NCBI GenBank assembly: GCA_027596195.1 | Contig: JADGJG010000069.1 | Coordinates: forward strand, 1-52,132 | Source of the DNA: Podochytrium sp. JEL0797 | Lineage: Eukaryota > Chytridiomycota > Chytridiomycetes > Chytridiales > Chytriomycetaceae | Direction: 5' to 3' | Length of the DNA: 52,132 nt | Program-made: the position numbers and the translations under genes | The notes under the pieces: generated by a model | Seen by the model: only the letters and a program-made list of their open reading frames with translations | Told to the model about the DNA's origin: nothing | Database searches by the model: none | Shown here: piece after piece, positions 11,697-22,328 of the stretch | Numbering within the stretch: position 1 is the first letter of the stretch | Layout of the letters: every line of letters starts with the position of its first letter

Positions 11697-12353
11697 TTTT
11701 GTTTCCGTATGTTGGGTATATATGTACAAATCAAATCGATGAAGGAATCAGCAACGCCAGAGTGTGAGGGTCACAAGTTCCAAAATCGAGCAAATTTGAC
11801 GTTGGCCTTCCGAACAAGATACTTTTTTGTGGCAACAAGAATACTCTGAGCACGCGCAACGAGAGGATGGGCCTGATAGAAAAGCTGCTCGTGGGGTTTT
11901 TTTTTTGGGCTGGGAACGTCGATCTGACCCGTCGTGATTCCGTTTGAGTGGCACGCGTAAGAGGTTGGGGCGTTTCGATTCGATTGATAGTCAGTGATGT
12001 GAGAATGATTGAGTGGGCCTCTTTCTTGTGAACCGACGGCAAGATGGGGTGTGCAGGTCTTTGATGAAAATCTTTCACCCCATTCAAAACCACACCTCAA
12101 AATCTAATTTTTATTGATCCTGTAACGAGTTGGACGACAAACCGAACGCCGTTCACGAGATGCATGTCCTTCTTCCTTCCACTCAAGTATTCGCGTTTTG
12201 GGCACGGTCTTCATGAACCAGTGGTGTGGAGACGGGTTGACCTTCTTGGCATCGTCGGTGAACTCATTAGTTATCGTATCTTAATAAAGAAAGAAATTGG
12301 GAAGGAGGGACGGGAGATCGGGAGGGAGAAAGGAAAAAAAAATCACAGCCAAA
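11697..12353. promoter_or_regulatory. divergent intergenic region between the WW gene and PCF11
   Basis: About 650 bp separate two divergently transcribed genes. Minus-strand open frames at 12100-11771 and 12093-11731, and stretches near 12265-12113 (for example R-E-Y-L-S-G-R-K-K-D in one frame), look weakly coding. None joins into a convincing gene and I recognise no family. A long pyrimidine/purine-biased segment runs from about 12280 to 12350, just before the PCF11 start. Confidence 0.35.
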
Positions 12354-14801
12354 ATGACCGACACCCTCCGCTCGCAGTTCCGCGCCTCGCTGCAGGAACT
12401 CACCTTCAACTCCCGGCCCATCATCATGAGCCTGACCCAGATTGCTGCGGAGAACGTGGCCCAGGCTCCGGTGATCGTGCAGGCCATCGAGGACCAATTG
12501 CGCAACGTACGTTCATGTGTTGTACTGCGGTGGTTGTTGCTAACCCCCTTGGTGTGTGTGTTCTCTCTGCTTGCTTCTCTCCCTTCTCCGTGTTCCTTTC
12601 TTTATGCTTCTATATCTTGTTGTTGTTTGGTTGCCTCGCGAAAATATCAAAAATCCTGTGTTCTGTTTCTCCCTCCTCCCTCCCTCTGCGCCCGCCACCT
12701 ATGCTCCCCCCTCTTTTCCTTCTTCCCTTTCCACACACAAAATCAACAGGTGGCCCCCAAAATCAAACTCTCCGTCCTCTACCTGATGGACTCCATCTGT
12801 AAAAACGTTGGCCCCGCTTACTCGACCTTGTTTGAGCGAAACCTGATCCAAAGCTTCACCAACGCCTATGCGAGTGTGAGTCTGCAGGACCGTGAAAAGT
12901 TCAAAAAGGTCGTGGCTACGTGGAAATTGGTGGTTCCCACCGGTGCGCATGCTGGACGGTCTGTGTTTGGGGTTGACTTGACGGGACGGTTGGATGCGTT
13001 TATGGCGGGTGCTAGGGGTGGTGGTGGTGTAGGGGGGGCTGTTGGGAATGGGGTTGGGGTGAGTTGCTTTTGCTTTTTTGTTTTTTGTTTCCTCGTAATC
13101 GAGAGTGGAGGCGTTTGGGAGGAATTTGTAAGAGCGAAGTGCGTATAGTGTTGAGCTGCGGGGTGTGCTGGTTCGTGGCGGTGTCGTGTATCGCGGCGCA
13201 GCTATTTTCGACGTGCTCGCCTGCTCGGATCGAAGCCGACCCTATCGGCGAGTGCCTTCAGTGCCATATGCGATGGAATGACATGATGGTGGAGGTGGAT
13301 ACGCCGTTGCGGCAACGCAAACAACAAAAAAATAAATCGACTCGTCCCATCTTAAATAAATAAATACTGACCGATTGCTTCTCTTTCATTTAGTTCCAAC
13401 AACAGAATCTGCCATCAAGGTATGTTTTTGTTTTCTTGCGGGATTTTTGTTTTTGTTTTGAGACTAAACAAACAAACGCGTTCGTTTTTTATTTCACCCA
13501 TGGCAGTACCCAATCCGCGCTTCCCCACTCGCACACACAGCAACCGGGTCCACAACAATCCCTCTCCTCCATCGTGCTTCAACAGCAAATTCAAGCGCTC
13601 CTCACGCAGAAACAGAATGCCGTGTTGATGAATCCGAGGGACACGGCGAGTCGCGATCAACTTGGAATCTTGACGCAGGTTTGGGCGAATTTCTGTCTCT
13701 CGAGTTCTCGAGGCGTCCCTTTTTTGCGTACTTACCGCGGTTGTAGCTCCTCGTTCATGTCGGAAGCGCGTCCATGAGCACTACCGACCTCCAAATGATC
13801 TCTCACTCCCTCTCCTCCATGATGTCGACAACCCCGATTCCCATCCCGATTCCCTCCGCGTCGTCTGCTGTGCCCGTCTTCCCGACTGGGAGAAGGGAGG
13901 ATGGGAGAATGTCTGCAACAAATGGAGGCGGTGGCGGTGGCGGTGGAAGGGGAGGGGAGGATGTGGGGGGCAGGGAAGTGGAGTTGGTGAGGGTGGAGCT
14001 TTCGAATGCGGATATTGGAAGGTTTGTGCGATTGTCATTGTGATTTCGGAACTGGGAGGGTTTCTAATTTTTGCGCGATTTAGAGTGTTCCCAAAAGCCT
14101 ATCTATCCCTCTACGACCCCACCACCCTCCAATGCAAACAATGCGGCACGCGGTTCCCCGGCACCACGGAAGCTGGCCGTAAAAAGAACACGGCCCATCT
14201 CGACTGGCATTTCCGGCAAAACAAGCGCGTGAGGGAGAAGGGGCGCCGTGCCGTGTGTCGCGAGTGGTATCTGGGTGAGGAGCAGTGGGTTGTGGAGGAT
14301 TGGAGGGTGGATGTTGAGGTCGATGCTAGCGAGAAAGGAGGTGGGGGTTTTGTTTTTGTTTTTAGTGGGGGTGGCGGGCTGATTTCCTTTTTTCTTTTTT
14401 GGTATAGCGGGTGCAGCGTTCTTTGATGGAGAGGCTTCTTCGGGAGGTGCGAGGGGACAAGCGACTGTGAAAGAGCCGGAAGTGATTCACAATATCCCGG
14501 CGGAGGGTGAAACCAACTTGCAATGTGCGATTTGTAAGGAGACGTTGGAGCAGTATTACGACGAGGCTGAGGACATGTGGATGATCAAGGGGGCTGTGAA
14601 AGTGGACGGGGTGGTGAGTGTTTCTATTGATTTTTGAATTGTTGATGTTGAGGGACTGAATTTTTGAGTTTGTTTTAGATTTTCCATCAGTCTTGTTATT
14701 CCATGTCTGTTGGGGGTTCTGGGGAGGGTGAAGGTGCGGCGTCTGGGAAGCGGAAGGCGGAGGAGAATGCAGGCGAAGATGTCAAAAAGATTCGCGCGTG
14801 A
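12354..14801 (+). CDS. PCF11: PCF11-like cleavage/polyadenylation and termination factor
   Basis: Pcf11 binds the RNA polymerase II C-terminal domain and works in cleavage factor IA to cut pre-mRNA and end transcription in the nucleus. Eight exons (12354-12506, 12750-13058, 13394-13419, 13507-13678, 13747-14021, 14084-14340, 14408-14613, 14679-14801) give 506 aa. Residues 1-130 form the CTD-interacting domain (I-I-M-S-L-T-Q-I-A ... L-Y-L-M-D-S-I-C-K-N-V-G-P-A-Y). A Gly-rich loop and a Gln-rich linker follow. The C-terminus has the two Pcf11 zinc fingers: C-K-Q-C-G-T-R-F with H-L-D-W-H-F-R, and C-A-I-C-K-E-T-L with D-M-W-M and a downstream F-H-Q-S-C. Exon 3 is a 26-nt micro-exon. The first two introns (243 and 335 nt) are much longer than typical here. 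It is somewhat shorter than yeast Pcf11. Confidence 0.85.
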
Positions 14802-14988
14802 GGGTATTCTATTTCACATCCTCTCTCTCACACACACACTCTTTCTCTTCTGAAGCTCTCGTGCTATACATATGAAATAAATTTCGCTTGAATAAACGCG
14901 CTGTCGGGTTCCGAAAGTGGCGTTTTTGGGACGGGGCTTGTGACTCGCGGAAACTCGGAAAAAATCGGCGGCACCGTTCCTCAGAAGC

Positions 14989-15378
14989 ATGTTCTCTCCA
15001 TCCAACTCTCTCGCTCTCGCATCCAACTCTCTTCCATGCACATTCAACGTTGAATTCCCCCTCGGGCTGCCCAATACCTCGGACCTCCTCCAAACCCATT
15101 TCGAGACGTTCGGTGTCTCGATCGCGCTGCGAACGGTTGTCAATAACGAATTTGTGAACTCGGTGTCGTTTTCTGTTCCAGAAGGGTGTGGTGAGTGGAT
15201 CTTTTGTTTTGTTCAGTAAGGGAGTCGGGAGGGAGTTAATGCTTGATGCTGTTTCCCAGCAGATTATGACACGCAGGTGGCCACGATTCCCGAAGCCATC
15301 AAGATTTCGAATGTCAAAAATGTTCCGAGACCGGAACCTGTGGTCAATTGCGGAGCGGTTCAGCGCGAACTGGAATGA
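14989..15378 (+). CDS. small 105-aa protein of unknown function
   Basis: Two exons, 14989-15190 and 15263-15378, are joined by a GTGAGT...CCAGCAG intron with phase kept, giving 105 aa. The product is acidic to neutral with a short polar N-terminus, a middle reading F-N-V-E-F-P-L-G-L-P and V-V-N-N-E-F-V-N-S-V, and a C-terminus E-P-V-V-N-C-G-A-V-Q-R-E-L-E. No transmembrane segment or recognisable motif is visible. It sits 187 bp after the PCF11 stop on the same strand. The real intron and the balanced composition argue that it is a gene, but no function can be given. Confidence 0.55.
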
Positions 15379-15697
15379 AAAACGCGTGGGTTTGTTTTGA
15401 TTTGTTTTGAAAGAAGGAGGCAGAAAGGGGATGAATAAATCGCATATTGCCATTGCTGCGTGATTCGATGTCATTGGTTGTTACAACTGTGATTTCGCTC
15501 TTTGCAGACCGGGATTCTTGGGAAAGTAGTTGAACGGCGGCGACACACCCGCGAGTTTGAGAATGGAAACGGGTGATCCGTAATTTGGGGAATTGTGTCG
15601 AGACTCGAGATCAATGTACAAGCTCTTGATTCTGGCAGCAAAGGATTGATAAACTTTCTCTGATCTTGTTTGAAAATCTCGAATCAAAAAAACAAAT
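15379..15697. promoter_or_regulatory. intergenic region upstream of CFAP57
   Basis: This 319-bp stretch presumably holds the CFAP57 promoter. On the minus strand a 93-codon frame (15762-15481) runs across it and over CFAP57 exon 1. It has fairly normal composition but no introns, homologue or partner exon that I recognise, so it is left uncalled. Confidence 0.35.
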
Positions 15698-18600
15698 ATG
15701 TCGATTGCGGCCGTATCACACAGGTATCCCGCTCTCGCCCGTTCATCCGTCACTCCTCGCAAAATTCCTCACGCGATTTCTTGATCCCAGATACGTGTTC
15801 GGCCTCAAAGGCGACGTAAAAGACAATATTGCCTATATCGACGAACAGACGGTCATTTATCCAGCCGGGTCCAATACGATTCTGTACAACACGGAAACGA
15901 AACTGCAGAGATTTATTCCGGTGCGTGATCGGCCTCGTCTTTTGCATTTTGTGTGGCTCGAAACGCGTCGCGTTCCTGTCAAACATTGGGCAATGTCTCA
16001 CCGAAATATTTTCCCCCGACCACGCGGTTGATTTAGATTGCGGATAAATGCGATGGAATCAGTTGCATGAGTTTAGCGTCAAACAAGAGATATGTGGCCA
16101 TTGCGGAGCGTGGCGAAAAGCCTGTGGCGGCCATTTATGATCTGCACACACTGAGACGCAGGAAGGCGCTCTCTCCTATAGATTCTGAAAGCAAGGTATA
16201 TTCTTCATTTGTTTAGAGAGCGAGTTTTTTGGTTTCTGATTCACGGGGTGTTTTTTAGGAATTTGTGTGTATGGCTTTCTCCTCAGATGGGAAATACATC
16301 CTCACTCAATCTGGGGGACCCGATTGGATCCTCTATTACTGGACCTGGGAGAAAACCAAACTCATGGCGAGCGTAAAAACGGCGAGCATACCCGGCGAAC
16401 GATTCATGGGACAACAACAGCAGCAACAGCAGCAAGGCCTTTCTTCCACATTGTCCGCAGGCAAAGACAGTTTGTTTGGATCTGTCGTCTATCAGGTGTC
16501 GTTCAATCCAAACGACAATTCTCAAATCTGTGTTGTTGGGAATGGGATTTTCAAAATGTTTCGGTATTCTGAGGGAGGGTTGAAGCCGTTTTTGTTTCAG
16601 AAGTTTGAGGCGAGGGTATGTTACGGGTTTTGATTTTCTGAATTTACGCGTTTTGTTTTCTCACTCTCCACGCGTAATATAATATAGAACTTTCTCTGCC
16701 ACTGCTGGACCGCCGACGAACGCATCGTCATTGGCACAGACGACTCCCGCATCCTCATTTGCGAATCCAACGGCGAACTCAAGAACGAAATCGCCTTCTT
16801 CACCGACATCCCTCTACGCCCTTGCCACACTCTCGTCTCGTACAACAAAGGGTTCGTGGCTGCCGGTGGAGCCGGAAGTCTTGCCATTTACGAACGCGCG
16901 GATGATGGACATCATGGCCCTGTTGCGCCGGGGACGGCGGCGAGTGCGGGTGGGGAGCATGGTGTGAGTGCGGCGGTGGCGGCGGCTGCGGCTGCGGCGG
17001 CTGCTGCCACGAATGCGAATAAGGATTCGTTTCGGAGGGTGAGGGAGTTTAGTGTTGGGGTGGAGAATGCGGCCAAGATTGTGAATTTGGCCGTGTCGCC
17101 GAATGAGGAGAGTTTGATTTGTACGTTGGATAACAATCAGATTTATAACTTGATGTTGACGACGGCGGATATTAAGGTTTGGTGTGCATCTCCCAACCAC
17201 CTTCTCAAATAACTCACAAAAATTACAGGGAGATGAATCCACCAAACTCGAAATATTCTCCCAACCCTTCCACCATGGCCAAATCACAGGCATGGACACG
17301 TGTATCCGCAAACCCCTCATCGCGACTTGTTCGAGCGACAAATCCGTGCGTGTCTGGAACTATATTGATTCGTCCTCCGAGCTCGTCAAATACTTTTCTG
17401 AAGAAGCCTATTCTGTCGCGATCCATCCCTCAGGGCTGTACATTCTTGTCGGGTTCAGTGATAAATTGAGATTGATGAATCTGTTGATTGATGATATCCG
17501 GCCTTTCCGCGAGTTTACGATTCGAGGGTGTCGCGAGGTGAGGGAGAGTGGAAGTGCCACACGTTTTTCCTCTTTTGTGTGCTCATTGCTTTCTATCGTA
17601 TAGTGCCGCTTCTCCAATGGGGGTCAATATTTCGCAGCAGTCCACGGAAACACGATCCAAATCTACTCCACCTGGCGCTTCGAAAACCTCGGCAACCTCA
17701 AAGGCCACAACGGCAAAGTCCGTAGCATCCATTGGTCCCCGGATGACAGTAAAATCGTGACGGCTGGAATGGATGGGGCCATTTACGACTGGGTGTTGAA
17801 GGACATGGGTGCTGGGACTGCTGGTGGTGGTGGCGGTGGTGGTGTTGGGGGTGGTGGTGGGATCAAGAGGGAGGGGGAAAGTATTTTGAAGAGTTGTAGT
17901 TATTCTTGTGCGGTTGCGAGTCCAGATGGGAAGAGTATTTTTGCGGTGGGGTCGGATAAGACTCTTAAGGTAATGGGGTTTTTTGAATTGTGAGGAAGAG
18001 TCTAACAAAGGCATACAGGAAATCGTTGACTCTCAAATCCTCCGTGAACTCGAATCCGACTCTGTCCTGATCCAAGTCGCGCTCTCCCACTCTGGCCGCA
18101 TGATGTTTGTCGGAACGGCCAAAGGCACCATCCGATCCATGAAGTACCCCCTCAGCAACGAAGCTGGCGAGTATCAAGAGCATCAGTGCCATAGCAGCGC
18201 GATTACGAAACTCCGTGTTAGTTATGACGACACGCACTTGTTCAGTACGAGTGATGATGGGTGTGTGTACGTGTTTCGGATTGCGGATAAAGAAGGGCGG
18301 GGGTTGAAGAGGGAAAGGGAGGTTGTGTTTGCGGATGAGGTGAGAGCAACACTTGCACATTGAAAGATACTGACGCGCATTTTCATCAGATCCTCGTCAC
18401 TAAATCCGACTTGGAAGAAAAAAACCAAATGATGAACGAACTCAAAACACGCGTCGAAGAGCTCAAAATGGAGAATGAATACCAGCTCCGTCTCAAGGAC
18501 ATGAATTTCAACGAAAAAGTGAAAGAAGTGACCGAGAAGTTCATGCAGGAAATCGAAGCTCTCAAAATCACATCGACCGTGTTGCGCACAGACAAGGAAA

Positions 18601-20159
18601 AGGAGGAAGTGAGACACGAAGAAGAGATTGTGGAGGAAAGGGAGCGTCATTCGAGGGAGTTGCTGGATTTGGAGACGATTCACAACAGCAAGCTCATGAC
18701 CGAGTATGACAAGTTCCAGGAGCTTCAAACGCGGACAGCTGAGTTGCAGTTGCAGTGGGAGAGGCAAATGAGGGACATGCAGCTTGCGAAGGAGAAGGCG
18801 TTGACGGAATTGACTAGCCACTTTGAAGTCAAGTTGAAGGATAAGCAGGCTGAGATTGAGAGGGTATATTCCTTTATCTCAAATCAGTTTTTATTAACGT
18901 TGGTTATTTACAGCTCCAAGAAGAGATGAAGACTCAGTTCAGGGAATTCGAGGAAACCACGCATGAAACCGAAGAAGATGCTGACTCTGAAATCCTCGAA
19001 CTCAAACACCGATACGAGCGCAAACTCAAGGAAGAGCGAGAAATTGGGCTCCGCTTGAAGGGAGAAAACGGAATCATGCGCAAAAAGTTCAACACGCTGC
19101 AAGCCGAGATTGATGCACACAAAGCCGAGATTGCCAAAATGTATGCCGAGGAAAAGAAGCTGCACTCGATCATCAAGAGCTTGGAGAAGGATATTGCTGG
19201 ATTGCGGAAGGAGGTTCGTTTTTTGGGAGTTTTTCGTGTCGTTCGTAGCGAATCTGAGATGGTTTTTGTGTAACAGATCCAGGAACGCGACGAGACCATT
19301 CAAGACAAAGAAAAACGTATCTACGATCTCAAAAAGAAGAACCAGGAGCTCGAGAAATTTAAATTTGTCTTGGACTACAAAATCAAGGAGCTGAAGCGCC
19401 AAATCGAGCCCAGAGAACAAGATATTCAAGGAATGACGCATCAGATCAAGGTTCGTGATTCTGCTTGTATTTGACGCGAGAAATTAACATGTGCATGATA
19501 GGAAATGGATGTGGAACTTGAGCATTATCACAAGGCGAACTCGGACTTGGATCTCTCCATTGCGGATCTGAAGCTGAAGCTCAAGGCCGCCGAGAAACAG
19601 GTCGCGAAGGAGCGTTCTCGCGTCAAAGGTTGCTGTGCAACTATTAAAAAGTTTAAGGTGGACTTGAACCAAGCTGTGCAGTACATCCAAGAGCCGAAAA
19701 TGTTGAAGGTATGAATGTCGGAACGCGTATTCTCGGTATCTGAAGTTTTACATTCCAGGCACAAGTCAAAATGCTGTACCAAAAGTACTGCAAAGAGACT
19801 GTCAAGGATGAAGAAACGCTCGAAGTCGACATTCAAGTCGAATACGCGCGCCACCGAGAATACCTCGAACGCACCGTCAACTCGCTGCGTCAAAAGGTTT
19901 CGAAAGATCAAGGCATTCATCGCACGGAGAACGTTCAAATCATGCAGGAAAATGCCGTCCTCATAAAAGAAATTAATTCCTTGCGACGCGATTTGAGGTC
20001 TGTGAGGCAGAAGGAGAAAGCTGCGGAGGTGGCATTGAAGCACATCACCTCTGTGATTGATGGTGAGTTTTGTGCGGCTCTTTTGACGATTTCGGAGACT
20101 AAATGTATTCTCGCGCAGCACCGAACCGAGGCGACAAAAGTGCGCTGCCTAGCTTGTGA
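15698..20159 (+). CDS. CFAP57: CFAP57 (WDR65), cilia- and flagella-associated WD-repeat/coiled-coil protein
   Basis: CFAP57 is an axonemal protein linked to assembly and regulation of inner-arm dyneins in motile flagella. Fourteen exons in continuous phase (15698-15723, 15791-15920, 16037-16195, 16259-16615, 16688-17176, 17229-17537, 17604-17969, 18019-18339, 18390-18863, 18914-19213, 19277-19450, 19502-19708, 19759-20062, 20119-20159) give 1,218 aa, close to the animal protein. The N-terminus reads [13 protein letters not shown], then [12 protein letters not shown], a CFAP57 hallmark. Residues 1-719 form WD-repeat propellers (for example [10 protein letters not shown] and [12 protein letters not shown]), with polyQ, polyAla and Gly loop insertions. 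Residues 720 to about 1190 are continuous coiled coil. The gene looks intact, and it is the strongest evidence that the organism has a flagellum. Confidence 0.93.
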
Positions 20160-20227
20160 TTTCGCATAATTGTTCAACATTCTCGTACCATTCTTTTGTC
20201 GTTCCAATAAAGTAGAAATTTATTTTG

Positions 20228-20870
20228 TTATTCTTTCTTCGCCTCCTCCTCTCCTCCAGACATCATCACGATAATCGCGAGAGGAATGGCATAGTACCAG
20301 TACTTTTGGAGGAAGCTCTTCTCTTCCACAGTCTTTCCCTTCGCCGCGTCGGACAGTCATTAGTTCACGCGACGCGCGCAAAATCAAAACAAACAACAAA
20401 CCTCTACCCATCCATAGCCTTCCCATACACCGCCTTTGTCTTGAACGCGGCCTTTCCAGAAACTCCCTTCGCACCCTCCACACTTCCCATCTTCCCGTCG
20501 TTCTCCACCCCCCCCCAAAAAAAACCTAAACCTACGCAATTGCGTCATCATATCCACCAACTGCGCGGTTTGGAGTTCGCACAGCCGCATGCTGTTCCTT
20601 TCCCTCGAGTTTGACGTGGTACACGGCCTTTCGCGAGGCGATGCGGCCTTTCAAGGCGGAGAGGTCAAGGTCGGCGGCGGATTCGTAGCAGAGGAGGACG
20701 AAAGGTTTTGGAGTTGAGGGGTATTTGGCCTCATGGGAAACGACCGTGTGGAGAGCTCGAAACTGTTGCGGACCTGTTCAGGCACAAAGATCAATCAAAA
20801 GATGTTTCTAATCCCATACCTGCTGGGTCAATGGTGATGGCGAAATCAGCGCAATGGCAACCTTCGAGAT
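20228..20870 (-). CDS. EMC10-like subunit of the ER membrane protein complex (model incomplete)
   Basis: The EMC inserts tail-anchored and multipass proteins into the ER membrane. The C-terminus reads E-E-K-S-F-L-Q-K-Y-W-Y-Y-A-I-P-L-A-I-I-V, then M-M-S-G-G, matching the EMC10 pattern K-S-F-x-x-K-Y-W plus one membrane helix. Upstream, L-L-C-Y-E-S-A-A-D-L-D-L-S-A-L-K-G and K-A-V-Y-H-V-K-L fit the EMC10 lumenal domain. Clear splice sites join ~20870-20820 to 20773 onward (G-C-H-C-A-D-F-A-I-T-I-D-P-A then G-P-Q-Q-F-R). Between about 20590 and 20480 the best frame switches twice, next to a C9/A8 homopolymer on the plus strand. This means either an unrecognised intron, an assembly error or a broken gene. 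The signal-peptide exon was not found. Confidence 0.55.
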
Positions 20871-21276
20871 CGCTTCCCAGGCAGCTTCACGGAACCTCGG
20901 GTCAACCTCGGGCCTTTTCCGCATCCAAGCGTATAAATTGGAATCGTGCGCAGTTCGATTTTTTTTTATCGTTTTTTGGCTGGCCACCTCCCCCCCTCTC
21001 GGGGAGGGCGCTGCCAGAGGACGTCATATTGACCTGCCTCCGTATCTCCGGTTGTGATTTCTGATCTCTCCGGTCAAAGTGTGGCATACATTCACTCTCT
21101 CCCACTCCACCTCTCCTGTCCGTTGTTTTTGTCGGAACAAATACATCTTTTAATTCGAAGACGTAGTGCACTCACTGCCAATGCATGATCGAAGATGTCT
21201 CCGCTTTTCTCGGCATCCACTATTTGCCCGTTTCAAACAAAGCCTTGGTTTCGGCATTGAGTGCAGCGAGGCATCA
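20871..21276. other. unresolved stretch between the EMC10-like gene and the nitrilase
   Basis: This stretch should contain the first exon(s) and promoter of the EMC10-like gene and the 3' end of the nitrilase transcript, both on the minus strand. An ATG-led minus-strand segment near 21020-20985 (M-T-S-S-G-S-A-L-P) could be a start, but no signal peptide or certain splice could be assigned. Confidence 0.3.
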
Positions 21277-22242
21277 TCACCAATCTGGAGCTGCAAAAAG
21301 GTGCAACCTGAAGCAAAGGGTCCATTTTGTTTTATTTTCAAAGATGTCGGAACGCGCATAATGCCCGGTTGGATCAAAATCGAACCGTGCGCCGTGAATA
21401 TCATCGAGATCGACTTCCGACATCAACAGACCATTCACCCCACGCAAAGGTCCTACCAACACCTGCCCCAAAGGCGAAACAATGCAGCTCCCACCCCCAA
21501 TAATCACATCTTCGTCCGCGCGACTGCCATCGGGAAAACTGGCGCGCAGCCAGTCTGGAAAATCGGCGGCCTTTGCGAATTGGTTGGCGGACAGGACAAA
21601 GCAGCGCGATTCCATGGCGATATGGATCATGGAATTGAGCCAGGTTTCGCGAGCGTCGACAGTCGGTGCGATATACACCTCGATTCCTTGTTTGTAGAGC
21701 GCGTAACGAAAAAGAGGCATCAGGTTCTCCCAGCAAATCGCACCGCCAACGCAGAAAGACCCGTTCGCAGTGTTGAGTGTGTGTGCGCGGAGGTTTTCTT
21801 CGGACCCGTCGCCGTTGGCCCAAATCAAGCGCTCCGATGCGGTTGGCACGAGTTTGCGATGTTTTCCAACGATTTTGCCGGTTGGGTCGAGGTATAGCAA
21901 CGCGCAGTAGAGTGTGGATCCGTCCCTCTCGATCACTCCGACGGCAATTGCCATGTTGGTGTCAGCGGCTACTTGTTGCAAGGATTTGGATCGTTCGGAG
22001 GGGAAGGTGATTGCGCCGTGGACATAGGCGGCGTAGTTGATGCGGCCCTGGTCTTCGCGGGAGCCAATCACGGCGCCAAAGTTGGTGTGTTTTGGGTAAC
22101 CGCCAAAAAAGGCCTCCGGGAACACGAGGAGCTGGACACCCTCCTTCGAGGCATTCTCTGCGTATGAACGGAAGAGGTGGAGCGTGGCTTCGAAGTCGAA
22201 GCGGGCTGAGGCGGCCTGGACTACTCCGACGCGGAGTTTCAT
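21277..22242 (-). CDS. nitrilase (nitrilase/cyanide hydratase type carbon-nitrogen hydrolase)
   Basis: The enzyme hydrolyses organic nitriles to acids plus ammonia, or to amides. The single-exon ORF gives 321 aa, starting at an ATG followed by K-L-R-V-G-V-V-Q-A-A. The catalytic triad is visible: Glu43 in F-P-E-A-F-F-G-G-Y-P, Lys130 in K-H-R-K-L-V-P-T and Cys170 in G-G-A-I-C-W-E-N-L-M-P. The substrate cannot be told from sequence. The core ends with D-P-T-G-H-Y-A-R-S-D-I-F; the last ~20 residues look less conserved and could change if a short intron exists there. The start codon lies 55 bp from the first repeat unit, so the promoter must lie in or across that boundary. Confidence 0.9.
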   Translation of the reverse strand: MKLRVGVVQAASARFDFEATLHLFRSYAENASKEGVQLLVFPEAFFGGYPKHTNFGAVIGSREDQGRINYAAYVHGAITFPSERSKSLQQVAADTNMAIAVGVIERDGSTLYCALLYLDPTGKIVGKHRKLVPTASERLIWANGDGSEENLRAHTLNTANGSFCVGGAICWENLMPLFRYALYKQGIEVYIAPTVDARETWLNSMIHIAMESRCFVLSANQFAKAADFPDWLRASFPDGSRADEDVIIGGGSCIVSPLGQVLVGPLRGVNGLLMSEVDLDDIHGARFDFDPTGHYARSDIFENKTKWTLCFRLHLFAAPDW

Positions 22243-22297
22243 TTACTGTGAAGTGCATGTTAAAAGCAACATTAATTAAAAGGTTCGAAATGGAAAA
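22243..22297. promoter_or_regulatory. nitrilase leader abutting the repeat boundary
   Basis: Only 55 bp of unique DNA separates the nitrilase ATG from the repeat. On the minus strand a pyrimidine tract runs out of the repeat and ends in a good acceptor (c-a-c-t-t-c-a-c-a-g) three bases before the ATG. A 5'-UTR intron could therefore begin inside the repeat unit. Confidence 0.35.
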
Positions 22298-22328
22298 GGA
22301 AGAAGAAAAGAAAAATGACTCACTATTT

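Noticed and set aside
15481..15762. 93-codon minus-strand frame upstream of CFAP57
   Set aside because: It overlaps CFAP57 exon 1 antisense, has no recognisable domain, and single frames of this length are common here.
1..22297. tRNA or rRNA genes
   Set aside because: No cloverleaf with a T-arm GTTCRA box or conserved rRNA segment was noticed on either strand by eye.
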